This document shows positions 19,333 to 30,481 of a stretch of 47,471 bases of DNA, piece by piece. A program made the translations under genes and the position numbers. The DNA is taken from positions 1 to 47,471 of the forward strand of contig JADYYK010000073.1 of NCBI GenBank assembly GCA_020853705.1, read 5' to 3'. Each line of letters starts with the position of its first letter. Position 1 is the first letter of the stretch. The stretch is from Deltaproteobacteria bacterium. GTDB lineage: Bacteria > Myxococcota_A > Polyangia > Haliangiales > JADYYK01. A model generated the notes under the pieces. It saw only the letters and a program-made list of their open reading frames with translations. It was not told where the DNA came from and made no database searches.

Positions 19333-19716
19333 CTACAGTCGCCCGGCCTGGCGCAGGACCCACAGCGCGGCGGCGACGATGTCAGGGCACTCGGCGAACT
19401 GGCGCGCGGTGTCGATGCTGGTCCAGGTCTCCCCGTTCGACCTCTCGATGCGCGAGCCACGCACGAACGCCAGCGTCGAGCCACCGAAGGTCTCGATGCG
19501 CCAGTCCGAGCCGGCGCTGCGCGCCCAGCCGACCGAGCTCTGGGTGTTCTCGATGCGCAGGTCGGAGCCAGCGCTGCGCGCGTAGCCCCAGGTGCTCTGC
19601 TTGCGCTCGATGCGCTCGTTGCCGACACACTTGAACTCGGGTGAATCGGCGCGCGCCGTCGCGGTCAGCCCGAGCAAGCTCACTGCAACCACACCGAGAG
19701 TCGTCAGCCTGCTCAT
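19333..19716 (-). CDS. Secreted small repeat protein
   Basis: 127 residues. A signal peptide (about 1-24, ending ARA) is followed by three copies of a roughly 20-residue repeat: GYARSAGSDLRIEN, GWARSAGSDWRIET and AFVRGSRIERS. Alternating Arg-Ile-Glu strands suggest a small beta-solenoid or sheet. No known family recognised. TACACT ends six bases upstream of ATG 19716, so this is the first gene of the minus-strand operon that continues with the zinc-ribbon, LRR and membrane-protein genes. Confidence 0.62.
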   Translation of the reverse strand: MSRLTTLGVVAVSLLGLTATARADSPEFKCVGNERIERKQSTWGYARSAGSDLRIENTQSSVGWARSAGSDWRIETFGGSTLAFVRGSRIERSNGETWTSIDTARQFAECPDIVAAALWVLRQAGRL

Positions 19717-19722
19717 GGCCCA

Positions 19723-19728
19723 AGTGTA
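19723..19728 (-). promoter_or_regulatory. -10 box for the LRR operon
   Basis: TACACT on the minus strand lies six bases before ATG 19716. The spacing matches other probable leaderless starts in this window. Confidence 0.45.
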
Positions 19729-19771
19729 CGCGTGGGTGGCCAAATCTTGCGGCTCGGCGCGGAATGGCGCT

Positions 19772-19792
19772 CCTCGAAGCTGCGCTTCGAGG
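19772..19792 (-). terminator. Stop-linked hairpin, copy 1
   Basis: A perfect 9-base stem (CCTCGAAGC / GCTTCGAGG) with a 3-base loop lies three bases after the TAG of the P460-like gene. On the minus strand the gene ends TAG-CCC-CCTCGAA... . The same arrangement follows speA (copy 2). No T-run is present. Confidence 0.6.
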
Positions 19793-19795
19793 GGG

Positions 19796-20287
19796 CTAGT
19801 CGCCGTAGTCGGCCCATGCGCCGTCCCAGGAGCCCTGGCGATGGCAGCTGTCCCAGCACAGATCACGCGAGCGCTCGGTCTTGCCGGCCTGCACCGCCGC
19901 GACGCTGCCGACCTGGGTGAAGATCCAGCCGCCCGCGCTGGGCACCCCGTCGGGTGGCGTGGCCGTCTTGCGCATGATGGCGACGTAGTTGAGGCTGCCC
20001 TGCGAGCCATCGTCCTTGCGGTGGTAGACCTCCTTGACGATGACGCTGCCCTCGGGGTAGCGGCCCGAGTGTGCATAGGTCCGCGCCCTGGCGTTGACAT
20101 AGATGAGGCGCACCGAGTTGCCGTGGGCGGGGATGTAGCCGCCGGCGATGATGGGCGTCGGATCCCAGCTCTTGTAGTCCTGGGCGCTCAGCGCGGTGGG
20201 CAGCTCTGTCGGGTCCACGTCTGTGTCGCACCCGGCAACCGCACCCATCAACAGTGTGCAAGCCAACACAAAATGCAGGCCACGCAT
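19796..20287 (-). CDS. Cytochrome P460-like lipoprotein with CX3CH haem motif
   Basis: 163 residues. Lipoprotein signal ends in AVAGC (C20). The body follows the cytochrome P460 pattern: a YVNARARTYAHSGRYPEGSVIVKEVY stretch, a central sheet and a C-terminal haem site. The site here reads C144-WDS-C148-H149, that is CX3CH instead of CXXCH. P460 proteins oxidise small nitrogen compounds or act as cytochromes; the substrate cannot be inferred. ATG 20287 has a good Shine-Dalgarno (GAGGAG). Divergent from the NHL propeller gene, and followed by the stop-linked hairpin. Confidence 0.75.
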   Translation of the reverse strand: MRGLHFVLACTLLMGAVAGCDTDVDPTELPTALSAQDYKSWDPTPIIAGGYIPAHGNSVRLIYVNARARTYAHSGRYPEGSVIVKEVYHRKDDGSQGSLNYVAIMRKTATPPDGVPSAGGWIFTQVGSVAAVQAGKTERSRDLCWDSCHRQGSWDGAWADYGD

Positions 20288-20317
20288 GTCTCCTCATCTA
20301 TCACGAACGGGTGCGCC

Positions 20318-20346
20318 TTGTCGCGGCCACCCGGTTGGTCTATGAA
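20318..20346 (+). promoter_or_regulatory. Promoter for the NHL propeller gene
   Basis: TTGTCG (20318-20323), a 17-base spacer and TATGAA (20341-20346) precede ATG 20354 by seven bases. This favours the ATG at 20354 over the in-frame ATG at 20342, which lies inside the -10 box. Confidence 0.5.
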
Positions 20347-20353
20347 TCCCGAC

Positions 20354-21502
20354 ATGAAGTCGATTCTCTTGATCTCCGTCATGTCGTTCGCGGTCGGTTG
20401 TGGTTCGTCCGAGGGCAACGGCCCCGACGTCGATGCCGGACTGACTCCCGACGCCGCCGTGCGCCGCGCGCCCGAGATCGGCACTGGCGATGGCACCCCG
20501 GCCTCGATCACGCTGACCGAGATCGCCGGTCCCGCCGCGCGTCTGCAGCAGCCGCGCGACCTCGAGTTCAACCCGATGCGCCCCGACGAGCTGTGGGTCG
20601 TCAACTACCGCGACGACAGCGTCACCATCATCCACGACGCCAGCAAGGACAGCCGCACCACCGAGTACCGCAAGGACGGCTATGCGCTGCACTTCATGGC
20701 CGAGGTCACCGCGATCTCGTTCGGCCAGAACGAGACCACCGCGCGCGTCGGCAAGCCGGGCACCTTCGGCACCTGCGGCGAGTCACGCAACCACTACGAC
20801 AACATGGCTGCACCCAACGACTTCATGGGCCCCGCGCTGTGGTCGTCGGATCCCACCATCTTCGCCAAGCTGGATCCGATGGGCCTCGGCTCGCACCTCG
20901 ACATGCTGCACTACGCCCCCAACTGCATGGGGATCGCGCACGAGACCGCCAACAAGTACTGGGTCTTCGCCGGCCTGTCGAAGTCGATCATGATGTTCGA
21001 CTTCGGCCTCGATGACGGCATCGGCAATGACAACCACTCCGACGGCAAGGCGCGCCAGTACGCCGCCGGCGCGGTCGGCTACGTCGCCAACACGCCCAGC
21101 CACCTGGTCTTCGACCCCTCGGACTCGATGCTGTACATCGCCGACACCGGCAACCACCGCATCGCGCGCCTCGACACCACCTCGGGCACCGTGGGCGCCG
21201 CGCTCAACAACTTCGAGCGCATCGCCGAGTTCCGCCGCGTCGACGGCGCGGTCATCGAGGACGTCGTCCCCGCCGGTGGCACCCTGGACGCCCCCAGCGG
21301 CCTCGAGCTGCACGGCGACTACCTCTACGTGACCGACAACCGCACCGCCAAGATCACCGCCTTCACCAAGACCGGCGAGCAGGTCAACCAGGTCGACACC
21401 GGCCTCGGCCCGGGCGCCCTCGGCGGCATCACCTTCGGCCCCGACGGCAAGGTCTACATCGTCGATATGCTGAATGACCGCGTGTTCCGCCTCGACCCGT
21501 AG
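20354..21502 (+). CDS. NHL-repeat beta-propeller lipoprotein
   Basis: 382 residues from ATG 20354, which gives a compact lipoprotein signal (MKSILLISVMSFAVGC); ATG 20342 would add four residues. The body is a beta-propeller with recognisable NHL blades such as LVFDPSDSMLYIADTGNHRIARLD and ITFGPDGKVYIVDMLNDRVFRLD. An insert near residues 95-160 is rich in His, Asn, Met and Cys (LGSHLDMLHYAPNCMGIAHE), possibly a ligand or metal site. Anchored outside the inner membrane. Divergent from the P460-like cytochrome. Its stop codon lies in the loop of a long hairpin. Confidence 0.78.
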   Translation: MKSILLISVMSFAVGCGSSEGNGPDVDAGLTPDAAVRRAPEIGTGDGTPASITLTEIAGPAARLQQPRDLEFNPMRPDELWVVNYRDDSVTIIHDASKDSRTTEYRKDGYALHFMAEVTAISFGQNETTARVGKPGTFGTCGESRNHYDNMAAPNDFMGPALWSSDPTIFAKLDPMGLGSHLDMLHYAPNCMGIAHETANKYWVFAGLSKSIMMFDFGLDDGIGNDNHSDGKARQYAAGAVGYVANTPSHLVFDPSDSMLYIADTGNHRIARLDTTSGTVGAALNNFERIAEFRRVDGAVIEDVVPAGGTLDAPSGLELHGDYLYVTDNRTAKITAFTKTGEQVNQVDTGLGPGALGGITFGPDGKVYIVDMLNDRVFRLDP

Positions 21503-21521
21503 GGTCGAGACAGAACACGCG
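21479..21521 (+). terminator. Two-part hairpin spanning the propeller stop codon
   Basis: CGCGTGTTC (21479-21487) pairs with GAACACGCG (21513-21521), and TCGACCC (21492-21498) pairs with GGGTCGA (21502-21508). A small internal loop separates the stems and the TAG sits at the apex. Sixteen paired bases make this a strong structure; termination is inferred. Confidence 0.55.
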
Positions 21522-21625
21522 TCCGGTTCGACTCCGGTTCCGTCAGCTCCCCACCAGCTCCCCACCACCTCTTCCTCTGATTTCAACTACATACACCTGG
21601 CCCACCAGCTGCACTTCCGCTGGCC

Positions 21626-22156
21626 ATGCGTCCCCGCTTCATCACCACTGTCGCCTCAGCAACCCTGGTTGCCCTGCTCGGCTTTGCCACCCTGAACACC
21701 ACCACTGCGTCGGCTGACCAGTCCGACGTCCACGCCGACGCCGACGCCGATCTCGACCTCGACCTCGACCTCGACGCCAAGGCCTCCGCCGCCGCGAAGC
21801 CGAGCAGCACCCTGCTCAACCTCGAGCTCTCCTTCCTCAGCGTCGACGGCGACACCGCGCCCCTGTTCGGCAGCAACCTCAGCTTCCGCGCCAACCGCTT
21901 CCTCGACTTCCGCCTCGGTCTGCACCTGCTGGCGATCTGGCCCGTCGCCGACGCCGGCGTCTCGGTCTTCTTCAAGCGTGGCGCCGTCGCACCCTACGCC
22001 ACCGCACGCATCAGCCACCTCGGCCTCGGCGCCGTCGGCGCCGGCGTCGAGCTCGGCGGCGGCCGCACCGTCTTCACCCTCGAGGCCGACGTCCTGACCG
22101 TCGCCGACGAGTCCCCGATCATCCTGACCTCTCTTGGCATGGGCTTTCGCCTGTAG
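21626..22156 (+). CDS. Small outer-membrane barrel-like protein with Asp-rich segment
   Basis: 176 residues. Signal peptide about 1-30 (ending ASA). Residues about 34-52 are a run of Asp alternating with Ala then Leu (DADADLDLDLDLDAKA), which may bind calcium or act as a spacer. The rest alternates in eight or so short strands (LLNLELSFLSV, FRLGLHLLAIW, AVAPYATARISHLGL) and ends with the barrel-like FRL. No named family recognised. The 120-base gap before it holds a terminator hairpin and twin GCTCCCCACCA repeats. Confidence 0.6.
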   Translation: MRPRFITTVASATLVALLGFATLNTTTASADQSDVHADADADLDLDLDLDAKASAAAKPSSTLLNLELSFLSVDGDTAPLFGSNLSFRANRFLDFRLGLHLLAIWPVADAGVSVFFKRGAVAPYATARISHLGLGAVGAGVELGGGRTVFTLEADVLTVADESPIILTSLGMGFRL

Positions 22157-22272
22157 CCCCGAGGTTGCTCACGCCCGTGTGCACCTGCTGACCCCGCCCC
22201 CCACTTCACCTCGCCCCCGCACAACAGTTCCGCGCACCTGGGTGCGGCCCGCGGCCTGCAATTCCCCCCGTC

Positions 22273-23187
<915 letters not shown>

Positions 23188-23277
23188 CCGAGGCCCACTC
23201 CCCTGGCATGCCCGTGACGCGGTCGGTGCGCGCGGATGGGTGGTACGCTTGGGGTGAAGCGCGGTTGCGAGGGCCCA

Positions 23278-24186
23278 GTGAACGGTTGCGTCGCCAACAC
23301 CGACTTTGACTGGTACGCCTTCCTTGAGGCTCAGCCGCGTCTCGACGAGGTCAACTTCTGGCAGCCCTCCGGGGGACGGAACCGCTTCCACGTTGTCTCC
23401 CCAGGGGAACCGTTCTTCTTCCGGCTCAAGAGCCCGCACAACGCGATCGCAGGGTTTGGCTGGTTTGCTCGCCACGAACGCAGCGTGCGATCCTCGCTGG
23501 CGTGGGGGGCGTTCGGGCCGAAGAACGGCGCGCCGGACCTGGCCACGATGCGGCACCGCATTGAGGCGTATCGCTCCAGTCCCAGCCAAGCAACAGATCC
23601 TGAGGTCGGTTGCTTGATGATCGCGAACCCGATCTTCTTCCCACGTGGGCAGTGGATCGAGCAGCCTCGTGATTGGCACCCGAGCATTCAGGTCTGGAAG
23701 CGGTACGATCTCACCGTAGGGGAAGGACTCCGCCTGCTCCGAGAGTGCCACCTTGGCGGACCAATACCCGCGCACGAGGAGCGTGCCCGCTACGGCCCGG
23801 CCCAGCTTGTCCGCCCACGGCTGGGACAAGGGACGTTCCGGATAGCAGTCAACGCAGCCTACGAAGGTGCGTGCACGGTGACAGGGGAACACTCACTCCC
23901 GGTGCTCGAAGCCGCGCACATCCAGCCGTTCGCGATGGACGGGCCCCACCAGGTCGAGAACGGACTCCTCCTTCGCACAGATATCCACCGGCTCTTTGAT
24001 CAGGGCTATGTCACTGTGACCCCGGACCACCACTTCCTGGTCAGTCGTCGTCTGAAGGAGGAGTTCGACAATGGGAAGACCTACTACGATCTCCAGGGAC
24101 GCATGATCCGGTTGCCTCCGCAGCCTGCCGATCAACCCTCCCCGAGCCTGCTCGCGTGGCACAACGAGCAGGTGTTCCTCGGCTGA
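23278..24186 (+). CDS. HNH endonuclease, COG3440-like putative restriction enzyme
   Basis: 302 residues. GTG 23278 gives the short N-terminus usual for this family (VANTDFDWYAFL). A GTG at 23254, six bases after a TACGCT box, is an alternative leaderless start. Residues 1-100 (VNFWQPSGGRNRFHVVSPGEPFFFRL) look like the PUA/EVE-type domain of COG3440 proteins, thought to sense modified DNA. The HNH core has H214 (AAHIQPF), N228 (ENGLLL) and H237 (DIHRLFD). Composition is less GC-biased at third positions than neighbours, hinting at transfer. No methylase is adjacent, so a stand-alone, perhaps modification-dependent, nuclease is inferred. Confidence 0.78.
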   Translation: MNGCVANTDFDWYAFLEAQPRLDEVNFWQPSGGRNRFHVVSPGEPFFFRLKSPHNAIAGFGWFARHERSVRSSLAWGAFGPKNGAPDLATMRHRIEAYRSSPSQATDPEVGCLMIANPIFFPRGQWIEQPRDWHPSIQVWKRYDLTVGEGLRLLRECHLGGPIPAHEERARYGPAQLVRPRLGQGTFRIAVNAAYEGACTVTGEHSLPVLEAAHIQPFAMDGPHQVENGLLLRTDIHRLFDQGYVTVTPDHHFLVSRRLKEEFDNGKTYYDLQGRMIRLPPQPADQPSPSLLAWHNEQVFLG

Positions 24187-24198
24187 CCATCCACCGAT

Positions 24199-25878
24199 CT
24201 ACCGACTGACCACCTCGGCCCGTGCTCCCACCGGCAGCACCACGCCCGCCAGCGCCTTGCGCACCACCCCCGGGGTCGCATCGATCACCAGCGTGACCAC
24301 TCGCTGGCGCTCGCGGTGCTCGATCACCACCGGCGCCTCCCCCTGCGTCACACGCACCAGCTCACCCAGCGGCACCTGCACGCCGCCCGCAGCCTGCATC
24401 GGCAGCCGCAGCAGCTCCTCGCGCCCCCCCTCCACCCGCAGGCGAACGGCGCGCGACTCGCCGCCCGGCTCCAGGATGCTGCCGACGATCCGCCCCTCGC
24501 CGCTCCACGCCAGCGTCTCGGCCACCTCGGCCACGCTGACCCCGGTGCGCGCCAGCGCCGCCCGATCGAGCTCCATGCGCAGCTCCGCCACCGGCCGCCC
24601 CGGCTGGTACACGCCCCCCGCGCCCGCCACTGCTCCAAGGGGCGCCCGCAGCAGCTCCGCGGCGTCCGCCAGGACCTCCGACGGCCCGCTCACCACCACC
24701 CGCGTGCCGCGGCCCACCCGCGCGCGCCAGCCCGGCGGCGCCAGCGCGCGCAGCACGGCCGCCTCGGGCGCGTGCGGCGGTCGGCCGTGCGACAGCTGGA
24801 CCTGCATGCGCCCCAGCTCCAGCGCGGGCGCCAGATCGATCGTCACCAGCACCACATCTTCCCCCGCGGCCAGCGCCGCCACCGCGCGGCCAGCCGCGAA
24901 GTCCGCGTCCACCGCCTCTGCCCCCGCTTCCGCTGTGCCCGCCGCCCCGACCCCATGCATCCAGACCTCGGCCGCGACCTCGTGCAGCTGTTCCACCGTC
25001 ACACCCGCCGGCACACCCCGGAGCACGTCGGCGACCCGCGCCGCCGGCAGCGCCGCCCGCGCGTGCACCTCCAGCGCGACCACCGCGCCCGCGCCCCGGC
25101 GCGCCACACAGCTGGTGCGCCCGGCGCCGTCCCTGAGCAGCGCCACGTCGCGCAGCCGCACCCGCACCGCCAGCGGGCTCGCCAGCGTGAGCTCCCCCAG
25201 CTCCTCCATCGTGTGTGGCTTGCCCGGCGTCCGTATGCTCAGCGTCCCCGACCTGACGTCGAGCCGCCCAGCTGGCAGGTCGACCGCCAGCGCACGCATG
25301 GCCTCGTCCACGGCCCGCAGCCCCAGCCCGTACTGCACCAGGCGCGCCGGGTCGACCTCGATCGTCACCTCCGGTTCGGGCGCTCCGCACACCGTCACGC
25401 CGGTGACCCCGGGCAGGGCCTCGAGCCGGTGCCGCAGCATCTGCGCCACCTCACCGAGCTGCAGCAGTGGGTGGGCCGCGCTGCTCAGCATCAAGCGCAG
25501 CCGCGTGGGCGCAGCCGGCGCCGTCAACCACTGCTCGGCCGCCGCCGGGAGCTGACGCTGGAGCGTCGCCGCCGCCTGGTGCAGCGCCTGGCGCGCCGCA
25601 TCCTCGCCCCCGCGCGCGACCCGGCAGCGCACCTCGGCGCGGCCTTCCCGCGCCAGCCCCTCCTGCCCGAGACACGCCTTGGCCAGCGCCGCGGCGTCCT
25701 CCATCGGCTGCAGCAGCACGTGCTCGATCTCGCTGACCCCGGCACCGTCCAGGCGCGCCTGCCATAGCAGCACCGGCGGCGGCTCGGTGGCGGCCCCTCG
25801 GTTTCGGCACCCGGCGACGCCGAGCACGCCGACCACGAGCATGAGCATTGGAGCTGACCGCATGCTGTACGACACCAT
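24199..25878 (-). CDS. Lipoprotein resembling an RND efflux pump periplasmic region without membrane helices
   Basis: 559 residues. Lipoprotein signal ends in GVAGC (C24); in-frame ATG 25863 would also work. The first half matches the first large periplasmic loop of RND pumps: EIEHVLLQPMEDA, DPARLVQYGLGLRAVDEAM, DLPAGRLDVRSGTLSIRT and VRLRDVALLRDG. The second half matches the second loop: MELDRAALARTGVSVAEVAE, GGVQVPLGELVRV and VIEHRERQRVVTLVIDATPG. In real pumps these loops are separated by six transmembrane helices and flanked by others; here none is present. It cannot be a proton-driven transporter itself. A tethered binding protein is one possibility. No adaptor or outer-membrane channel gene is nearby. 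Confidence 0.75.
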   Translation of the reverse strand: MVSYSMRSAPMLMLVVGVLGVAGCRNRGAATEPPPVLLWQARLDGAGVSEIEHVLLQPMEDAAALAKACLGQEGLAREGRAEVRCRVARGGEDAARQALHQAAATLQRQLPAAAEQWLTAPAAPTRLRLMLSSAAHPLLQLGEVAQMLRHRLEALPGVTGVTVCGAPEPEVTIEVDPARLVQYGLGLRAVDEAMRALAVDLPAGRLDVRSGTLSIRTPGKPHTMEELGELTLASPLAVRVRLRDVALLRDGAGRTSCVARRGAGAVVALEVHARAALPAARVADVLRGVPAGVTVEQLHEVAAEVWMHGVGAAGTAEAGAEAVDADFAAGRAVAALAAGEDVVLVTIDLAPALELGRMQVQLSHGRPPHAPEAAVLRALAPPGWRARVGRGTRVVVSGPSEVLADAAELLRAPLGAVAGAGGVYQPGRPVAELRMELDRAALARTGVSVAEVAETLAWSGEGRIVGSILEPGGESRAVRLRVEGGREELLRLPMQAAGGVQVPLGELVRVTQGEAPVVIEHRERQRVVTLVIDATPGVVRKALAGVVLPVGARAEVVSR

Positions 25879-25920
25879 GAGGCAGGGGGCACGGCAAACT
25901 GGGGTGCTATTGCAGGGAAC

Positions 25921-25980
25921 GGAGACGGAGACGGAGACGGAGACGGAGACGGAGACGGAGGCGGAGGCGGAGGCGGAGGC
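25921..25980. repeat. Hexamer tandem array (6 x GGAGAC, 4 x GGAGGC)
   Basis: Ten perfect hexamers, purines on the + strand apart from the final C, in the spacer between speA and the RND-like gene. The block switches cleanly from GGAGAC to GGAGGC after six units. It is followed by the stop-linked hairpin of speA. Confidence 0.9.
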
Positions 25981-25990
25981 GGAATAGCCT

Positions 25991-26015
25991 CCTCGAAACG
26001 CTCCGCGTTTCGAGG
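25991..26015 (-). terminator. Stop-linked hairpin, copy 2
   Basis: A perfect 11-base stem (CCTCGAAACGC / GCGTTTCGAGG) with a 3-base loop starts three bases after the speA TAG. Its sequence and position nearly repeat copy 1 at 19772-19792. Likely a terminator for speA. Confidence 0.65.
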
Positions 26016-26018
26016 GGG

Positions 26019-27947
<1,929 letters not shown>

Positions 27948-28021
27948 CTTTTCCTGCGATCTACGATCCTCGTGCCACCCCTCGCAAGCAAAGTTTTCAC
28001 TCGTCGTGATAAGGATCCGGC

Positions 28022-28333
28022 ATGGCGGTCTACATCGCGATGAATCACTTCCGCATCGACCCCGCGCAGAGCGCCGACTTCGAGCAGGTCTGGCGCCAGC
28101 GTGAGTCGTTTCTGGCCGAAGTTCCGGGCTTTCGCGAGTTCCACCTGCTGCGCGGCCCGGTCGAGGACGGCGCCCAGCTGTACGCATCGCACACCATCTG
28201 GGACAGCGAGGCCGCTTTCAAGGCCTGGACCGAGAGCGACGCCTTCCGCAAGGCACACAGCGGCGCCCGCACCACCGCCGCCTTCCTGAAGGGCCCGCCG
28301 CGCTTCGTGGGCTGGCAGGCGGTGACGCTGTGA
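28022..28333 (+). CDS. Antibiotic-biosynthesis-monooxygenase (ABM) domain protein, HmoB/IsdG-like
   Basis: 103 residues, a single dimeric alpha-beta barrel domain. MNHFRIDPAQSADFEQVWRQR and the SHTIWDSEAAFKAWTESDAFRKAH stretch match ABM proteins, including haem-degrading IsdG/HmoB types, in which the late His can bind haem. Either haem degradation or a small redox role is possible; haem use would fit the many cytochromes nearby. AAGGA lies nine bases before ATG 28022. Divergent from speA, 74 bases apart. Confidence 0.8.
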   Translation: MAVYIAMNHFRIDPAQSADFEQVWRQRESFLAEVPGFREFHLLRGPVEDGAQLYASHTIWDSEAAFKAWTESDAFRKAHSGARTTAAFLKGPPRFVGWQAVTL

Positions 28334-28357
28334 AGCACACCGTCGAGCCGGCCTGAT

Positions 28358-29230
28358 TCACAGCAGCTCGAACGCCGCCTCGCTGGCGATGTACTTCACA
28401 TAGCGGTAGTCGCGGATGGCCTGCACCTTGTCGCCCGCGACCTCGAGCAGCACGAAGTACGCCGCCTCCGCCGCGCCGCCGACATACGCCGCCAGCGCCA
28501 GCTGTCCCTCCAGGCGGACCACGCGCAGCGTGACCGGCTCCTTCTCGTAGCGCCCGAAGTACATCCCGACCGCCTTGCCGCGGCGCTGCGACTTGGCCAC
28601 CAGATCGAGCCGGCAGTCGTCCGCGATCAGGCCGCGCACCCCGTCCCAGTCGCGCGAGTTGAACAGCGCGGCGTAGCGATCGAGCGTCAGCCGCGTCTCG
28701 GCGTCGCTGGCGCGCGGCGCCTCGTCGTCCTGCAGCGCGCGCAGGCTCGCGCGCCCCCGCACCAGCGCCGCCTTCACCGCCATGATGGTCGTCGCCATGG
28801 TCTCCGCGGTCTCCTCCAGCGAGTGGCCGAGGACGTCCTTCAGGATGACCGCGCTGCGCTGGGTCAGCGGCAGCGCCAGGAACTGCGTCAGCGCCGCGCG
28901 CACCACGCCCGGGTCGGGCGCCTCGCTGTAGCCGGCGACGTCGTCGAGATCGGCGCGCACCTCGGTGTGTCTGCGGCCGTGGCCGCGCAGGAAGTCGATC
29001 GCGCAGTTGTGCGCGATCTTGAACAGCCAGGGCCGCAGCGGCGGCACCTCGGGCGACTGGCTCAGGGCATAGAAGGCCCTGGCCAGGGTGTCCTGCACGA
29101 TGTCCTCGCCCTCGATGACCGACCCGGTCAGCCGCGCGCAGTAGCGGTGCAGCGCCGGCCGCACCTCCTCGACCACGGAGAGGAACTGCTCCCGCGCCTG
29201 TGCGAGCTCGGCGGCCAGCGGCGTCACCAC
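28358..29230 (-). CDS. ECF sigma factor with C-terminal SnoaL-like domain
   Basis: 290 residues from GTG 29230. Region 2 (LHRYCARLTGSVIEGEDIVQDTLARAFYAL) and region 4 (LPLTQRSAVILKDVLGHSLEETAETM) define an ECF sigma factor. Residues about 175-290 are a SnoaL/NTF2-like domain (LDRYAALFNSRDWDGVRGLIADDC), as in the SigJ/ECF41-type groups where the extension controls activity in place of an anti-sigma factor. It is the last gene of a three-gene minus-strand run with an ABM-like and an SRPBCC protein, which are probable co-regulated targets. Confidence 0.88.
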   Translation of the reverse strand: MVTPLAAELAQAREQFLSVVEEVRPALHRYCARLTGSVIEGEDIVQDTLARAFYALSQSPEVPPLRPWLFKIAHNCAIDFLRGHGRRHTEVRADLDDVAGYSEAPDPGVVRAALTQFLALPLTQRSAVILKDVLGHSLEETAETMATTIMAVKAALVRGRASLRALQDDEAPRASDAETRLTLDRYAALFNSRDWDGVRGLIADDCRLDLVAKSQRRGKAVGMYFGRYEKEPVTLRVVRLEGQLALAAYVGGAAEAAYFVLLEVAGDKVQAIRDYRYVKYIASEAAFELL

Positions 29231-29243
29231 GTCAGCCTATCAT

Positions 29244-29557
29244 TCACCCGGCGCCCAGCGCGGCCCCGCCCGGGTAGTCGCCCACCAGCGTGATCTCGGT
29301 CGCCACCGGCGGACCGTCGGCGCAGCGCGCCTTGATGTCGGCGCTGAAGGCCTTGAACGCCGCCAGCGCCAGCAGCGGGTTGTCCGCCCCGCTGGTGGTC
29401 GCCAGGTGCACGAAGCTGACCCCGTCGGCCAGCGCGAGGACCCGGTACTCGAGGCCGGCGGGCCTGGCGCGAGCCAGCTCGGCGAACAGCGCCGCCAGCA
29501 GCGCCTGGTGCTCGGCGACCCGCTCGGGCAGCAGCCGGTAGCGCACCATGACGCGCC

Positions 29558-29561
<4 letters not shown>
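29244..29561 (-). CDS. Small ABM-like dimeric alpha-beta barrel protein
   Basis: 105 residues from ATG 29561, which overlaps the stop of the SRPBCC gene (ATGA). VRYRLLPERVAEHQALLAAL, a GLEYRVLALADGVSFVHL strand and an ITLVGDY end follow the ferredoxin-like ABM pattern. Function unknown. It lies 13 bases before the sigma-factor gene. Confidence 0.65.
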
Positions 29562-30034
<473 letters not shown>

Positions 30035-30124
30035 GCCCTGACCACGATCCAGCTCGGCGAAAGGATGCGGTGGTCGCGGCGTTTTTCGGAACTCTCCCCA
30101 GCGACTCGGCTTTCCGCGCGAGGT

Positions 30125-30469
30125 TCAGGGCACGATCTCGCACTTGCCGCTCTGGCCGGAGCACTTCGGCGGTGTCGCCGAGCGCTCCTGGGGGCACGCG
30201 CGGGCGCAGTCGGTCCGGGGGCGGTCGTTGGCCGGGACGCAGATGAACTTGCACGCGCAGTGGCTCATCACCGCGACGCAGGCCAGCTCGGGCGCTGGCG
30301 CCACCGGCGACGCCGTCGGCGCGGGCAGCGTCGGCTCCGGCACCGGCACCGGCGTTTCGCTCGGGCTGGGCAGCGGCGGTCGCCTGTCGTGCCGCTCGCG
30401 CGTGCAGCCCGCCAGCAGCGCCAGCGCCGCCCCCAGCATCACGACCGTCACCCGTGCCGTCTGTGCCAT
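30125..30469 (-). CDS. Small Cys-rich lipoprotein
   Basis: 114 residues. ATG 30469 starts a lipoprotein signal ending ALLAGC (C22 or so). A Pro/Ser/Thr-rich linker (about 25-60) leads to a compact domain with seven cysteines (CVAVMSHCACKFICVP ... DCARACP ... KCSGQSGKCE), probably disulfide-linked. Not recognised. Its start codon is only 12 bases from that of the divergent ppnP. Confidence 0.62.
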   Translation of the reverse strand: MAQTARVTVVMLGAALALLAGCTRERHDRRPPLPSPSETPVPVPEPTLPAPTASPVAPAPELACVAVMSHCACKFICVPANDRPRTDCARACPQERSATPPKCSGQSGKCEIVP

Positions 30470-30481
30470 ATTCCGGCCATC

